Shown here one piece after another: positions 25,085-33,430 of a DNA stretch of 64,000 bases (positions are counted from its first letter, which is position 1; every line of letters begins with the position of its first letter). Both the position numbers and the translations under genes were made by a program. Location of the stretch: positions 32,024-96,023 of the forward strand of contig NZ_JARXRO010000007.1 of the NCBI RefSeq assembly GCF_029887935.1. The letters are read 5' to 3'. The notes below the pieces were generated by a model. The model searched no databases. It was given only the letters and a program-made list of their open reading frames with translations, and was not told the origin of the DNA. This DNA comes from Luteimonas kalidii. Lineage in GTDB: Bacteria; Pseudomonadota; Gammaproteobacteria; Xanthomonadales; Xanthomonadaceae.

Positions 25085-26062
25085 TCAGTACTTGCGGTTC
25101 GGCAGTTCGGCGTCGGCCTGGTCCTGGGTGAACACGCCCTCTTCCACCATCACCCGCTTGGGCACCTCGCGTCCGGCATGCACCTCGCGGATCAGGTCCG
25201 CCAGCTGCGGGCCGAGCAGCGGGTTGCATTCCACCGTGGCGTTGAGCTTGCCGGCCTTCATCGCCTCGAACGCGCCGCGCACGCCGTCGATCGAGACGAT
25301 GCGGATATCGGTGCCCGGCTTGCGCCCGGCTTCCTCGATCGCCTGGATCGCGCCGATCGCCATGTCGTCGTTGTGCGCGAACAGCACGTCGATGCCGTCG
25401 CCCTCGGCCTTGAGGAAGGCTTCCATCACTTCCTTGCCGCGGGCGCGGGTGAAGTCGCCGCTCTGCGAACGCACGATCTCGAACCGGCTGTCGCCGTCGA
25501 TGACTTCCTTGAAGCCGCGCATGCGGTCGTTGGCCGGGGCCGAACCCACGGTGCCCTGCAGCTCCACGATGCGGATCGGCCCGTCCTTGCCCTGGCTGTC
25601 CTCGATCACCCAGCGCGCGGCGCGGCGGCCTTCCTCGACGAAATCCGAGCCGATCAGGGTCGCGTACAGCGCGTCATCGGACACGTTGACCGCGCGGTCG
25701 GTCAGCACCACCGGGATGTTGGCGGCCTTGGCCTCGCGCAGCACCGTGTCCCAGCCGGTCTCGACCACCGGGGAGAACGCGATCACGTCGACGCCCTGGG
25801 CGATGAACGAGCGCAACGCCTTGATCTGGTTCTCCTGCTTCTGCTGCGCGTCGGAGAAGCGCAGGGTGAAGTCCGGCGCCACCAGCGCCTCCTTCACCGA
25901 ACGCGTGTTGGCGGTGCGCCATTCGCTCTCCGCGCCGACCTGGCTGAAGCCGACGGTGATCGCATCTTCGCCGGCAGCCGCCTGGCCACCCTCGCCGCCG
26001 CCGGAGCACCCGGCCAGCACCGCGGCGCACAGCAGCGCCGCCATTCCCAGAATCTTCCGCAT
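25085..26062 (-). CDS. ytfQ: Sugar-binding protein of the furanose ABC importer (YtfQ-like), lipidated
   Basis: 325 residues of the periplasmic-binding-protein type 1 fold. Landmarks are TVGFSQVGAESEWRTANTRSVKEAL, close to the YtfQ start of the mature domain, DVIAFSPVVETGWDTVLREAK, VLTDRAVNV, VLFAHNDDMAIGAIQAIEEAG and SIDGVRGAFEAMKAGKLNATVECNP. E. coli YtfQ binds galactofuranose and, less well, arabinofuranose. Unlike that soluble protein, this one has a lipobox (AAVLAGC-S, Cys at about 19) and so should be membrane-anchored. Ribosome binding site GAGGAAGTG. The arabinose context suggests L-arabinofuranose as substrate. Confidence 0.92.
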   Translation of the reverse strand: MRKILGMAALLCAAVLAGCSGGGEGGQAAAGEDAITVGFSQVGAESEWRTANTRSVKEALVAPDFTLRFSDAQQKQENQIKALRSFIAQGVDVIAFSPVVETGWDTVLREAKAANIPVVLTDRAVNVSDDALYATLIGSDFVEEGRRAARWVIEDSQGKDGPIRIVELQGTVGSAPANDRMRGFKEVIDGDSRFEIVRSQSGDFTRARGKEVMEAFLKAEGDGIDVLFAHNDDMAIGAIQAIEEAGRKPGTDIRIVSIDGVRGAFEAMKAGKLNATVECNPLLGPQLADLIREVHAGREVPKRVMVEEGVFTQDQADAELPNRKY

Positions 26063-26132
26063 CACTTCCTCCCGATACTCGAATCGTCGTCTGCGCGGGC
26101 GCCATGCTGCCATGGCAAGGCCGCGCGTGCGC

Positions 26133-27572
26133 TCACGCCGCCGTGTAGGCGGTCTTGACCGTGGTGTAGAACTCGACCGCGTGCCGGCCCTGCTCGCGCG
26201 GGCCGTAGCTCGAGGCCTTGCGGCCGCCGAACGGCACGTGCGGGTCGACGCCCGCGGTGGGCAGGTTGACCATCACCATGCCCGCCTGGGCGTGGCGCTT
26301 GAAATGCGTGGCGTGCTTCAGCGACGTGGTGCAGATGCCGGCGCACAGGCCGAACTCGGTGTCGTTGGCCAGCGCCAGCGCGTGCCCGTAGTCGTCAGCG
26401 CGCAGCAGCGCGGCCACCGGCCCGAAGATCTCCTCGCGCGCGATGCGGTCGCCGGGCGTGGCGGCAAACAGGGTCGGCGCCAGGAAGTGGCCGTTGCCGG
26501 CACCGTCCACGCGCCCGCCGCCGGCCAGCAGTTCGGCGCCGTCGTCGTGGCCGGCCTGGATGTAGGACAGGTCGGTGTCGAGCTGCTGGCCGCTGGCGAC
26601 CGGGCCGATGTCCACGCCCTGTATCAGCGGGTCGCCCACGCGCAGCGCGGCCAGGCGCGCGCGCATGCGTTCGGTGAAGGCGTCGTACACCGCCGCTTCC
26701 ACGATCAGCCGGCTCGAGGCCGTGCAGCGCTGCCCGGTGGAGAAATACGCGCCGTTGACGGCGCAATCCACCGCGATGTCCATATCCGCGTCGGCCAGCA
26801 CCACCAGCGGGTTCTTGCCGCCCATCTCCAGCTGCACCTTCAGCGCGCGCGCCGCGGCCTGCACCAGCAGCGCGCGGCCGGTCGGCACCGAGCCGGTGAA
26901 GCTCAGCGCATCGAGCCGGGGATGTTCGACCATCGCCTGCCCGACCGTGCGCCCGCCGCCCAGCACCAGGTTGAACACGCCCTCGGGCAGGCCGGCGCGC
27001 GAGAGGATCTCGGCCAGCGCCCAGGCGCAGCCGGGCACGATCTCGGCCGGCTTGAACACCACCGTGTTGCCGTAGGCCAGCGCCGGGGCGATCTTCCAGG
27101 CCGGGATCGCGAGCGGGAAGTTCCAGGGCGCGATGATGCCGACCGTGCCGACCGGCTCGCGGGTGATCTCGACCTCCACGCCGGGCCGCGTCGAGGCCAG
27201 TTTCTCGCCGGGAATCCGCAGCGCCTCGCCGGCGAAGAACTTGAAGATCTGGCCCGCGCGCGCGGCCTCGCCGATCGCCTCGGGCAGGGTCTTGCCCTCC
27301 TCGCGCGCGAGCAGGCGGCCGAGCTCGTCCTTGCGCGCGAGGATCTCGGTGCCCACCGCGTCCAGCGCCTCGGCGCGGCGCTGCGGGGTCGACAGCCCCC
27401 AGGCGTGCTGCGCATCCGCGGCCGCGTCCACCGCCTGCGCCGTGGTGGCGGCGTCGAGCATGCCGTAGTGCCCCACCGGTGCGTCCAGGTCGGCCGGGTT
27501 CTCGTCCGCGTGGTCGCCCGCGCCGGCCACCCACTGGCCGTGGATATAGCTGCTGAAACGCGGTTCGCCCAT
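26133..27572 (-). CDS. Alpha-ketoglutaric semialdehyde dehydrogenase
   Basis: Last step of the oxidative pentose pathway: 2,5-dioxopentanoate to alpha-ketoglutarate. 479 residues of the aldehyde dehydrogenase superfamily. NAD(P) contacts are in IIAPWNFPLAIPAWK and FTGSVPTGRALL. The general base Glu is at about 249 (VQLEMGGKNPLV) and the nucleophile Cys at about 283 (FSTGQRCTASSRL). The C-terminal GVDPHVPFGGRKASSYGPREQG is typical of the KGSADH/xylose-type branch. It sits between araD1 (28 bp) and ytfQ (70 bp), consistent with this function rather than a general aldehyde dehydrogenase. Confidence 0.88.
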   Translation of the reverse strand: MGEPRFSSYIHGQWVAGAGDHADENPADLDAPVGHYGMLDAATTAQAVDAAADAQHAWGLSTPQRRAEALDAVGTEILARKDELGRLLAREEGKTLPEAIGEAARAGQIFKFFAGEALRIPGEKLASTRPGVEVEITREPVGTVGIIAPWNFPLAIPAWKIAPALAYGNTVVFKPAEIVPGCAWALAEILSRAGLPEGVFNLVLGGGRTVGQAMVEHPRLDALSFTGSVPTGRALLVQAAARALKVQLEMGGKNPLVVLADADMDIAVDCAVNGAYFSTGQRCTASSRLIVEAAVYDAFTERMRARLAALRVGDPLIQGVDIGPVASGQQLDTDLSYIQAGHDDGAELLAGGGRVDGAGNGHFLAPTLFAATPGDRIAREEIFGPVAALLRADDYGHALALANDTEFGLCAGICTTSLKHATHFKRHAQAGMVMVNLPTAGVDPHVPFGGRKASSYGPREQGRHAVEFYTTVKTAYTAA

Positions 27573-27600
27573 CTGCGTCCGGCTCCCGTTCGTCGCCGCG

Positions 27601-28608
27601 CTAGAGCGCGCGGACCCCGCCGGGCGCGAACCCGGCGACCACGCTGCGCAGCGGGTTGCGCAGCGGCGCGCCCAGGCCGGGCAGCTCGATCTCGAACACG
27701 TCGCCGTCCTGCGCGCGAACGCCGTCGGCGAAGCTCAGCGTCGCGGTACCGAAGAAGTGCAGGTGCACGTCGCCGGACCGGCGGTGCGCGGCGTACTTGA
27801 AGTGGTGGTACTCGAGGTTCTCCAGCGAATGGCACATGTTGGCTTCGCCGGTGAGGAAAGGCTTTTCCCACACCACCTCGTCGCCGCGGCGCAGGCGGCT
27901 GGTGCCGCGCAGGTCGCGCGGCAGCGCACCGGTGCGCAGCTCAGGTCCCACGGCGCAGGTGCGCAGTTTCGAATGCGCCAGGTACAGGTAGTTCTGGCGT
28001 TCGGTGACGTGGTCGGAGAACTCGTTGCCGATCGCGAAGCCGAGCCGGTGCGGGGTGCCGTCCGGGCCGATCAGGTACAGGCCGACCAGTTCCGGCTCTT
28101 CGCCACCATCGAGCGCGAAGTCCGGCGATTCCAGCGGCGCACCGGGCGCCACCACGTGGCTGCCGTCGCCCTTGTGGAACCACTCGGGCTGCGCGCCCGC
28201 GCTGCCCGCGGCCGGCATTCCGCCCTCGACGCCCCACTGGAACATGCGCATCGAATCGGTGAGCGTGCCTTCCTGCGCCTGCTGCTGCAGCTTCTGGTGC
28301 ATCGCGTCGCGGGCCGCGGCGCTACCCAGGTGGGTCAGGCCGGTGCCGCTGACATGGCAGTGCGCGGGGTCCGGGTGGTGCAGCGGCGACAGCACCCGGC
28401 CGTCGCGCAATAGCGCGGCGTACGCCAGGTGGGCGCCGCCGGGCACCTCGGCCGCCGCTTCGGCCAGGCTGGTGCCGGTCGCGATCGCGGCGCTGGCCAG
28501 CGCGTACATGCTGGCGTGGCCCTCGAGCACGCGCACGCTCTGGCCTTCGGCGTCGACCACGCCGACGCGCACCTGCCCCGCATCGTCTTTCAGCTGGATC
28601 AGTCGCAT
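27601..28608 (-). CDS. AraD1/GguC-family 2-keto-3-deoxy-L-arabonate dehydratase (FAH fold)
   Basis: 335 residues of the fumarylacetoacetate hydrolase superfamily. The subgroup is recognised by SPLHHPDPAHCHVSGTGLTHLGSA near residue 75-98 and by the metal-binding EEPELVGLYLIGPDGTPHRLGFAIGNEFSDHVTE. The AraD1/GguC group lies next to arabinose/galactose transporters (gguABC) and dehydrates L-KDA to alpha-ketoglutaric semialdehyde. That fits its place between the arabinose dehydrogenase and KGSADH genes. It has its own 112-bp upstream gap with an ATA-N10-TAT site. Distinguishing it from other FAH enzymes needs assay. Confidence 0.87.
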   Translation of the reverse strand: MRLIQLKDDAGQVRVGVVDAEGQSVRVLEGHASMYALASAAIATGTSLAEAAAEVPGGAHLAYAALLRDGRVLSPLHHPDPAHCHVSGTGLTHLGSAAARDAMHQKLQQQAQEGTLTDSMRMFQWGVEGGMPAAGSAGAQPEWFHKGDGSHVVAPGAPLESPDFALDGGEEPELVGLYLIGPDGTPHRLGFAIGNEFSDHVTERQNYLYLAHSKLRTCAVGPELRTGALPRDLRGTSRLRRGDEVVWEKPFLTGEANMCHSLENLEYHHFKYAAHRRSGDVHLHFFGTATLSFADGVRAQDGDVFEIELPGLGAPLRNPLRSVVAGFAPGGVRAL

Positions 28609-28696
28609 GCGTCGCGGCCCGTCGTTCCGGTGGAGGTGGAACGCCGATTCTGCCGGGTTGACGGATACGCATCCAATTCATTCCGGCGAGAACCCG

Positions 28697-28712
28697 ATAC
28701 CGGTTCTCGTAT
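28697..28712 (-). promoter_or_regulatory. Candidate LysR-type operator upstream of araD1
   Basis: ATA-CCGGTTCTCG-TAT, an ATA-N10-TAT dyad about 90 bp upstream of the araD1 start, embedded in the longer inverted repeat CGAGAACC / GGTTCTCG (28687-28709). It shares GAACCCGATA with the site before the LysR gene. The N10 spacing matches two other sites in the region. Confidence 0.55.
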
Positions 28713-28720
28713 GGCGGCAC

Positions 28721-29644
28721 TCAGTCGTGGAAGGCGTCCACCAGCGTGCGCCGGCCGAGCATGAACGCGTCGGCCACGTGCCGCAGCGGCGCCAGGTCCA
28801 CGTCCGAGCGCCCGTCCCGGATCAGCGCGGCGAAGCGGCGGTACAGCGACGGATATTCCTGCTCGGGTTCCGCGTGCAGCAGCCGGCCATCGACCGACAG
28901 CTTCGCCCCGCCCTCCGACAGCCGCATCACCCCGGCGTCGGTCTCGGCCTCGATGTCCCAGCTCTGCGGGCCGGTCTGGCGCCAGTCGAACTCGGCCAGC
29001 AGGTCCAGCCCGTCGGCATCGGTGAAGCGGATCGTGGCCGCGATCGGCGCGTCGCGGTTCTCGGGAAACTCCAGCGTCGCCCCGGTGGCGAACACCGGCT
29101 GCGGCAGTATCCGGGTGACGATCGACAGCGCATTGATCCCCGGATCGAACACGCCCAGCCCGCCGGGCTGCCAGATCCACGCCTGCCCGGGGTGCCACTG
29201 GCGCACGTCCTCCTTCCACGACACCCGCATGGCGCGCAGCCGGGTGCCGGCCAGGAACCCGCGCGCGGCCTCCACGGCCGGCGCATGACGCGAGTGCCAG
29301 CTGGCGAACAGCGACACGCCCTTCTCGGCGGCGCGCGCGGCCAGGTCCTCCACCTCCGACAGCGTGGCCCCCGGCGGCTTCTCCAGGAGCACGTGCTTGC
29401 CGGCATCCAGCGCCGCCACCGCAGCTGCGTAGCGATACTGCGGCGGCATGCACAGCGAGACGGCGTCGATCGACGGCACCGCGGCGAGCATCTCCCCGAT
29501 GGCGCCGAAGTTCTCGATGCCCTCGACCCGCCCGTTGCGGCTGGCGGCCGCCACGAGTCGGTAGTCGGCATTGCCGGCAACGGCGGGCAGATGCTGGTCG
29601 CGCACGATCTTGCCGACGCCGACGATCGCGAGGGAAATGGTCAC
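28721..29644 (-). CDS. L-arabinose 1-dehydrogenase (Gfo/Idh/MocA family)
   Basis: 307 residues, GTG start. The N-terminal Rossmann motif is LAIVGVGKIVRDQHLPAV, with the catalytic Lys in HVLLEKPPGATLSEVE (about 92-95). The C-terminal domain has SWKEDVRQWHPGQAWIWQPGGLGVFDPGINALSIVTRILP. By memory this is very close to the L-arabinose/D-galactose 1-dehydrogenase AraA of Azospirillum brasilense. It oxidises L-arabinose to the 1,4-lactone with NAD(P)+. It lies between galM and araD1. No lactonase gene accompanies it in this window, so lactone opening must be spontaneous or encoded elsewhere. Confidence 0.88.
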   Translation of the reverse strand: MTISLAIVGVGKIVRDQHLPAVAGNADYRLVAAASRNGRVEGIENFGAIGEMLAAVPSIDAVSLCMPPQYRYAAAVAALDAGKHVLLEKPPGATLSEVEDLAARAAEKGVSLFASWHSRHAPAVEAARGFLAGTRLRAMRVSWKEDVRQWHPGQAWIWQPGGLGVFDPGINALSIVTRILPQPVFATGATLEFPENRDAPIAATIRFTDADGLDLLAEFDWRQTGPQSWDIEAETDAGVMRLSEGGAKLSVDGRLLHAEPEQEYPSLYRRFAALIRDGRSDVDLAPLRHVADAFMLGRRTLVDAFHD

Positions 29645-29732
29645 GGATGCAGTCTCCAGAAGCAGGCGCGCAGGCAGGAATGATGCCGGGGATGGCGACG
29701 CTGCGTGCGCGGCCGCAGGGCGTGGCGCCGGA

Positions 29733-30815
29733 TCACGCGCGCGCCAGTGCCGCGGCCACGTCGTCCCAGGCGCAGTCGCACCCCGGACAGCCGAAGCGGT
29801 AGAGGATCCGGCGCCGGTAGGCCGTGCCCGGTCGCAGCACGGCGGGCGGGAAGCCCGGGTGGTTGGGCGCGTCGGGATAGTCCTGCGGCTCCAGGCACAG
29901 CCCGTCGCCGAGCCCGGGATGCTGGCGCGCCAGGCCCTGGCCGCCGTAGAGCTGCAGCGCCGGCGCGTCGCAGTCGATGCGCATCGCCACGCCGCTGTGC
30001 GGCGAGTACAGCTGCGCGGCACAGGCGTGGCCGGGTTCGAGCACCAGGCAGTGGTCGAAGCCGCCGGCGACGCGCAGCTGCGGATCGTCCGCGCCGAGCT
30101 TGGACCGCAACGTGGCGGCGGTTCTGAAATCGAACGGCGTGCCGTCCGCCGGTTCCACCCGGCCCAGCGGGATCAGGTCGTCCGCCACCGGCAGCACGCC
30201 CGCCACCGGCACCTGCAGCACCTGCGACGCCGCCGGCACGTTCGCGTCGCCGGCCAGGTTGAAGTACGGATGGTGGGTGGGGTTGAACGGCGTGGATGCA
30301 TCGCTGCGTGCTTCGAACAGCAGTTCCAGGCGCGTGCCGTGCACACGATACGTGGCGACCACATCGAGGTTGCCGGGATACCCCTCCTCGCCCTCGGGCG
30401 AGCGCAGCCGCAGCACCAGCGTGTCGGCGGTGTGCGATTCCACGTCCCACAGCCGACGCCCGAAGCCCAGGTGTCCGCCATGCAGGTGGTTGCGGCCCTC
30501 GTTGGCCGAGAGCGCGTGTTCGCGCCCGGCGAGGGAAAAGCGCGCGCCACCGATGCGGTTGCCGTAGCGGCCCACCAGGATGCCGAGGTACGCCGGATCG
30601 GCGAGATAGGCCCGCGCATCGGGCAGCCGCAGCACGGCATCCACGCGCCCGTTCGCGCCAGGCACCTGCAGCCGGGCGAGGATTCCGCCAAGGTCGAGGA
30701 CCTCCGCGCAGATGCCGTCGTCGCCACCCAACCGGTAGGCGTGTACCGCGCGGCCGTCGTCGAGCTGGCCGAATGGGCGAATCCGTTCCACGCGCGTCTT
30801 GCTCCCGGTGGCCAT
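29733..30815 (-). CDS. galM: Aldose 1-epimerase (mutarotase)
   Basis: 360 residues, galactose-mutarotase fold. GRYGNRIGGARFSL, NHLHGGHLGFGRRLWD, NPTHHPYFNLAG (catalytic His) and the Glu in DGLCLEPQDYPDAPN are diagnostic. It lacks the lipoprotein signal of some mutarotases, so it is cytoplasmic. It is first in the minus-strand arabinose operon, where it would supply the anomer or ring form used by the arabinose dehydrogenase after furanose import. The C-terminus has an unusual CPGCDCAWDD motif with three cysteines. The start ATG is the first after the upstream gap. Confidence 0.95.
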   Translation of the reverse strand: MATGSKTRVERIRPFGQLDDGRAVHAYRLGGDDGICAEVLDLGGILARLQVPGANGRVDAVLRLPDARAYLADPAYLGILVGRYGNRIGGARFSLAGREHALSANEGRNHLHGGHLGFGRRLWDVESHTADTLVLRLRSPEGEEGYPGNLDVVATYRVHGTRLELLFEARSDASTPFNPTHHPYFNLAGDANVPAASQVLQVPVAGVLPVADDLIPLGRVEPADGTPFDFRTAATLRSKLGADDPQLRVAGGFDHCLVLEPGHACAAQLYSPHSGVAMRIDCDAPALQLYGGQGLARQHPGLGDGLCLEPQDYPDAPNHPGFPPAVLRPGTAYRRRILYRFGCPGCDCAWDDVAAALARA

Positions 30816-31026
30816 GGGCAGAAGCGCGGCAGCATAGGGGTGGCAGCGACGGCGGCGCCATCCCGCATCGGGTATGGCAGCCGGCGGGAAACGAATCCCA
30901 TGGCCGGTCCATCGCGCTGCCCGCGCGGGATCCGTACCGGGATGCGGTTGCGACGGCGCGTGGATGCGGTCGCGTATCCTGCGCGCTGTCGGAGCCCGGA
31001 CAGATCCGGACTGGGGAGGCGTACAC

Positions 31027-31200
31027 ATGTTCTCTGGCCCAGGTAAGGACCCGTCGAAGTCCGGGCATCGCCTTCTCCATGCAGGACGCCGGTCGCCGGG
31101 ACGGGTGGGATCGCGATTGCGTCAGCGCACAGGCGCCTGCGGCAATCCCGGACGTCACCCCGCCGCCCTGGCGCAAGTCGATGTCCGGGGGGCCGCATGA
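31027..31200 (+). CDS. Putative 57-codon leader ORF translationally coupled to mgtC
   Basis: An ATG at 31027 has a very good ribosome binding site GGGGAGG 7 bp upstream (31013-31019). The frame ends in TGA at 31198-31200, overlapping the mgtC ATG as ATGA. The peptide is basic and Gly/Arg/Pro-rich (MFSGPGKDPSKSGHRLL...), with no recognisable domain. A -10-like TATCCT lies at 30975-30980. It may act as a leader peptide like mgtM/mgtP upstream of Salmonella mgtC, though I see no sequence relationship. It could also be non-functional. Confidence 0.4.
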   Translation: MFSGPGKDPSKSGHRLLHAGRRSPGRVGSRLRQRTGACGNPGRHPAALAQVDVRGAA

Positions 31201-31694
31201 GCATCCTGGCCGAGATCGGCGGCGCGCTCGCCCGCGAGTACCAGCTCCCGAGCGTGGCGACGCTGACCATCGTCGTGGCGCGCGTGTTCACCGCGGCCAT
31301 CCTGGGCGGGATGATCGGGTTCGAACGCGAGCGCAAGGGGCGCTCCGCGGGGTTCAAGACGCACATCCTGGTGTCGATCGGATCGGCCCTGTTCGTGCTG
31401 GCGCCGGCCATGTCCGGCGTGCCGATGGAGGACATCACCCGCGTGATGCAGGGCATCGTGTCCGGCATCGGTTTCCTGGGCGCGGGCGCGATCATCAAGA
31501 TGGACAAGGACGCGCGCGTGGAAGGGCTCACCACCGCGGCGGGCATCTGGATGACCTCGGCCGTCGGCATGGCGGCCGGCATGGGCATGGAGATCGTGGC
31601 CCTCGTCACCACCCTGATGGCGCTGATGGTGGTGGGCGTGATCCCCAAGATCATGGGCCGGGACGACCCTCCCCCGGATCGCGCGAAGCCCTGA
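31197..31694 (+). CDS. mgtC: MgtC/SapB-family membrane protein
   Basis: 165 residues. It has an N-terminal MgtC domain with four to five hydrophobic segments. The family signature is RVFTAAILGGMIGFERERKGRSAGFKTHILVSIGSALFVLAP, followed by IVSGIGFLGAGAIIKMD and EGLTTAAGIWMTSAVGMAAGMG. The cytoplasmic C-terminal ACT-like domain of Salmonella MgtC is absent, as in the short SapB-type members. MgtC proteins act in low-Mg2+ survival and in inhibiting F1Fo ATPase. It is divergent from galM by 380 bp. Its own ribosome binding site is weak, so coupling to the upstream leader ORF is plausible. Confidence 0.93.
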   Translation: MSILAEIGGALAREYQLPSVATLTIVVARVFTAAILGGMIGFERERKGRSAGFKTHILVSIGSALFVLAPAMSGVPMEDITRVMQGIVSGIGFLGAGAIIKMDKDARVEGLTTAAGIWMTSAVGMAAGMGMEIVALVTTLMALMVVGVIPKIMGRDDPPPDRAKP

Positions 31695-31711
31695 CGCCTG
31701 CAATGGCTGGC

Positions 31712-31727
31712 ACAAGGAAGTCCTTGT
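31712..31727. terminator. Hairpin after mgtC
   Basis: Perfect 7-bp stem ACAAGGA / TCCTTGT with a 2-nt loop, 18 bp after the mgtC stop, no long T-run. Two GGGCTTCGGATGGA-like direct repeats follow at about 31730-31762. Confidence 0.4.
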
Positions 31728-31902
31728 TCCGGGCTTCGGATGGATTTCGGGGCTTCGGATGGACGCCACGTCCGGGCACTTGGGGCCGGCAGGCGTCCAG
31801 GCCTGCGTCACAAGGGAGCCGTGGCACCCGACAGGGTGGGGTGACCGGTCGTGACGGGTCGGCACGTCCGCCTATCGTGTCTTCGGAAATCAGGAGCGGT
31901 CC

Positions 31903-32298
31903 GTGAAGCTCACAACCCTGCTGTCGCTGATCGTCCTGGGCGTCGTCGCCCTGGTCGCATTCGATCGGTATACGTCCTACACGGCCGAGCGTGCCGAGGT
32001 GGACGCGGCCGAGACCAAGGCCCGGGCGAAGCCCAGGGCACCGGCGGGGGATCCCGCCTGGGGATCCGGCACCCGAGCGGACTCCGCCGTGTCGGAAGGG
32101 GATCCAGACTGGGAATCGGTCCCCACGGTCGTGGCCCCGCCCGCGGCGGCGGCCAGCTCGTTCCGGTGCGACGGGCGCACCCACTGCTCGCAGATGACCT
32201 CGTGCGCGGAGGCCGAGTTCTTCCTGCGCAACTGCCCGAGCACGAAGATGGACGGCAACAACGACGGCGAGCCCTGCGAGCGGCAGTGGTGCGGGTGA
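31903..32298 (+). CDS. Excalibur calcium-binding domain protein, membrane-anchored
   Basis: 131 residues, GTG start. One N-terminal membrane helix (about 4-20) is followed by an Ala/Pro/Ser-rich linker (about 35-85). The C-terminal Excalibur domain is FRCDGRTHCSQMTSCAEAEFFLRNCPS...MDGNNDGEPCERQW, with four or more cysteines and an EF-hand-like DGNNDG loop. The domain is expected to bind Ca2+ outside the cytoplasmic membrane; its function is otherwise unknown. The gene stands alone between mgtC and the LysR gene. The ribosome binding site AGGAG lies about 6 bp upstream. Confidence 0.85.
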   Translation: MKLTTLLSLIVLGVVALVAFDRYTSYTAERAEVDAAETKARAKPRAPAGDPAWGSGTRADSAVSEGDPDWESVPTVVAPPAAAASSFRCDGRTHCSQMTSCAEAEFFLRNCPSTKMDGNNDGEPCERQWCG

Positions 32299-32406
32299 GC
32301 CCCGCGGGACGAGAAGGGGATGGGCCGCTCCCCTCCCCGCTCGCTTGCCGGAGGACCGGGCCTCCCAACGTCGCTCGCAGGGATATGCAGCTGATGGGCA
32401 GATCGC

Positions 32407-32430
32407 CATAATCCATATCGAACCCGATAT
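32407..32430 (+). promoter_or_regulatory. LysR-gene promoter with overlapping palindromic operator
   Basis: A -10-like CATAAT (32407-32412) is followed at 32415-32430 by the perfect palindrome ATATCG-AACC-CGATAT, an ATA-N10-TAT site. The site spans the expected transcription start and ends 12 bp before the GTG start, the placement expected for autorepression. Confidence 0.6.
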
Positions 32431-32442
32431 AGGATCCGGTCC

Positions 32443-33408
32443 GTGCCCAATCCGCCCTGGTACGTGCGTGCGCGCCTGAAGACCCGGCAGCTGATGCTGC
32501 TGATCGCGATCGAGGAACACGGCAACATCCACCGCGCGGCCGAGTCCCTGGCCATGTCGCAGCCGGCGGCGTCGAAGCTGCTCAAGGACCTGGAAGACCT
32601 GATCGGCGTGCCGCTGTTCGAGCGCCTGCCGCGCGGGATGCGCGCCACCTGGTACGGCGAGAGCATGATCCGCCACGCGCGCATCGCGCTGTCGAGCCTG
32701 GGCGAGGCCGGAGCGGAGATCGAGGCGCTCAAGGCCGGGCACGCCGGGCAGGTGTCGATCGGCGCGATCGCCGGGCCGGCGATGACCCTGGTGCCGCCGG
32801 CGTTGGCGCGGCTGGACCGCGAACACCCGGACCTGCGGATCTCGGTGCTGATGGAAAGCAGCGACGTGCTGCTCGAGCAGCTGTCGCAGAACCGGCTGGA
32901 CCTGATGGTCGGGCGCCTGTTCGCGCGCCACGACAAGCGCAACCTGCACTACGAGCCGGTGGCCGAGGAAGAGGTGTGCGCCATCGCACGCCCCGGCCAT
33001 CCGCTGCTGGAGCGGCGCAAGCCCACGCTGGCCGAACTGGCGAAGCTGCCGTGGGTGGTGCCGCCGGAAGGCAGCGTGCTGCGCCACCGCTTCGAGCTGA
33101 TGTTCCAGAACGCCGGGCTGCAGGCGCCGCGCAAGGTCACCGCCACCGCCGCCCTGGTGCTGTTGCCGCGGCTGCTGCACGACGGCGACCAGCTGGCGGT
33201 GGTGCCGGTGGACGTGGCCCGCTACTACGTGGCGCACGGCATGGTCGGCATCGTGCCGATCGACCTTTCCTGCCGGATGGACTCGTTCGGCTTCATCACC
33301 CGCACCGACTGGCTGCTCTCGCCCGGGGCGCGCACGGTGCTGGACACGCTCAAGGCCGTGGCCGCGCAGGTGTACCCGGCGGCGCGGACCGGGCCGCGCC
33401 GTGCCTGA
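32443..33408 (+). CDS. LysR-family regulator of the arabinose genes (GbpR/GguR-like)
   Basis: 321 residues, GTG start. The N-terminal winged helix-turn-helix (about 14-73) reads QLMLLIAIEEHGNIHRAAESLAMSQPAASKLLKDLED. The effector domain (about 100-305) starts at GQVSIGAIAGPAMTLVPPALARL. It resembles GbpR/GguR regulators found beside gbp/ggu sugar transport and arabinose genes. It lies upstream of the arabonate dehydratase gene in the same direction. ATA-N10-TAT sites precede this gene, the dehydratase and araD1, so it probably controls the regulon in response to arabinose or a pathway intermediate. Confidence 0.88.
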   Translation: MPNPPWYVRARLKTRQLMLLIAIEEHGNIHRAAESLAMSQPAASKLLKDLEDLIGVPLFERLPRGMRATWYGESMIRHARIALSSLGEAGAEIEALKAGHAGQVSIGAIAGPAMTLVPPALARLDREHPDLRISVLMESSDVLLEQLSQNRLDLMVGRLFARHDKRNLHYEPVAEEEVCAIARPGHPLLERRKPTLAELAKLPWVVPPEGSVLRHRFELMFQNAGLQAPRKVTATAALVLLPRLLHDGDQLAVVPVDVARYYVAHGMVGIVPIDLSCRMDSFGFITRTDWLLSPGARTVLDTLKAVAAQVYPAARTGPRRA

Positions 33409-33430
33409 TGCGCGGGCGGGCAGGCGAGCG

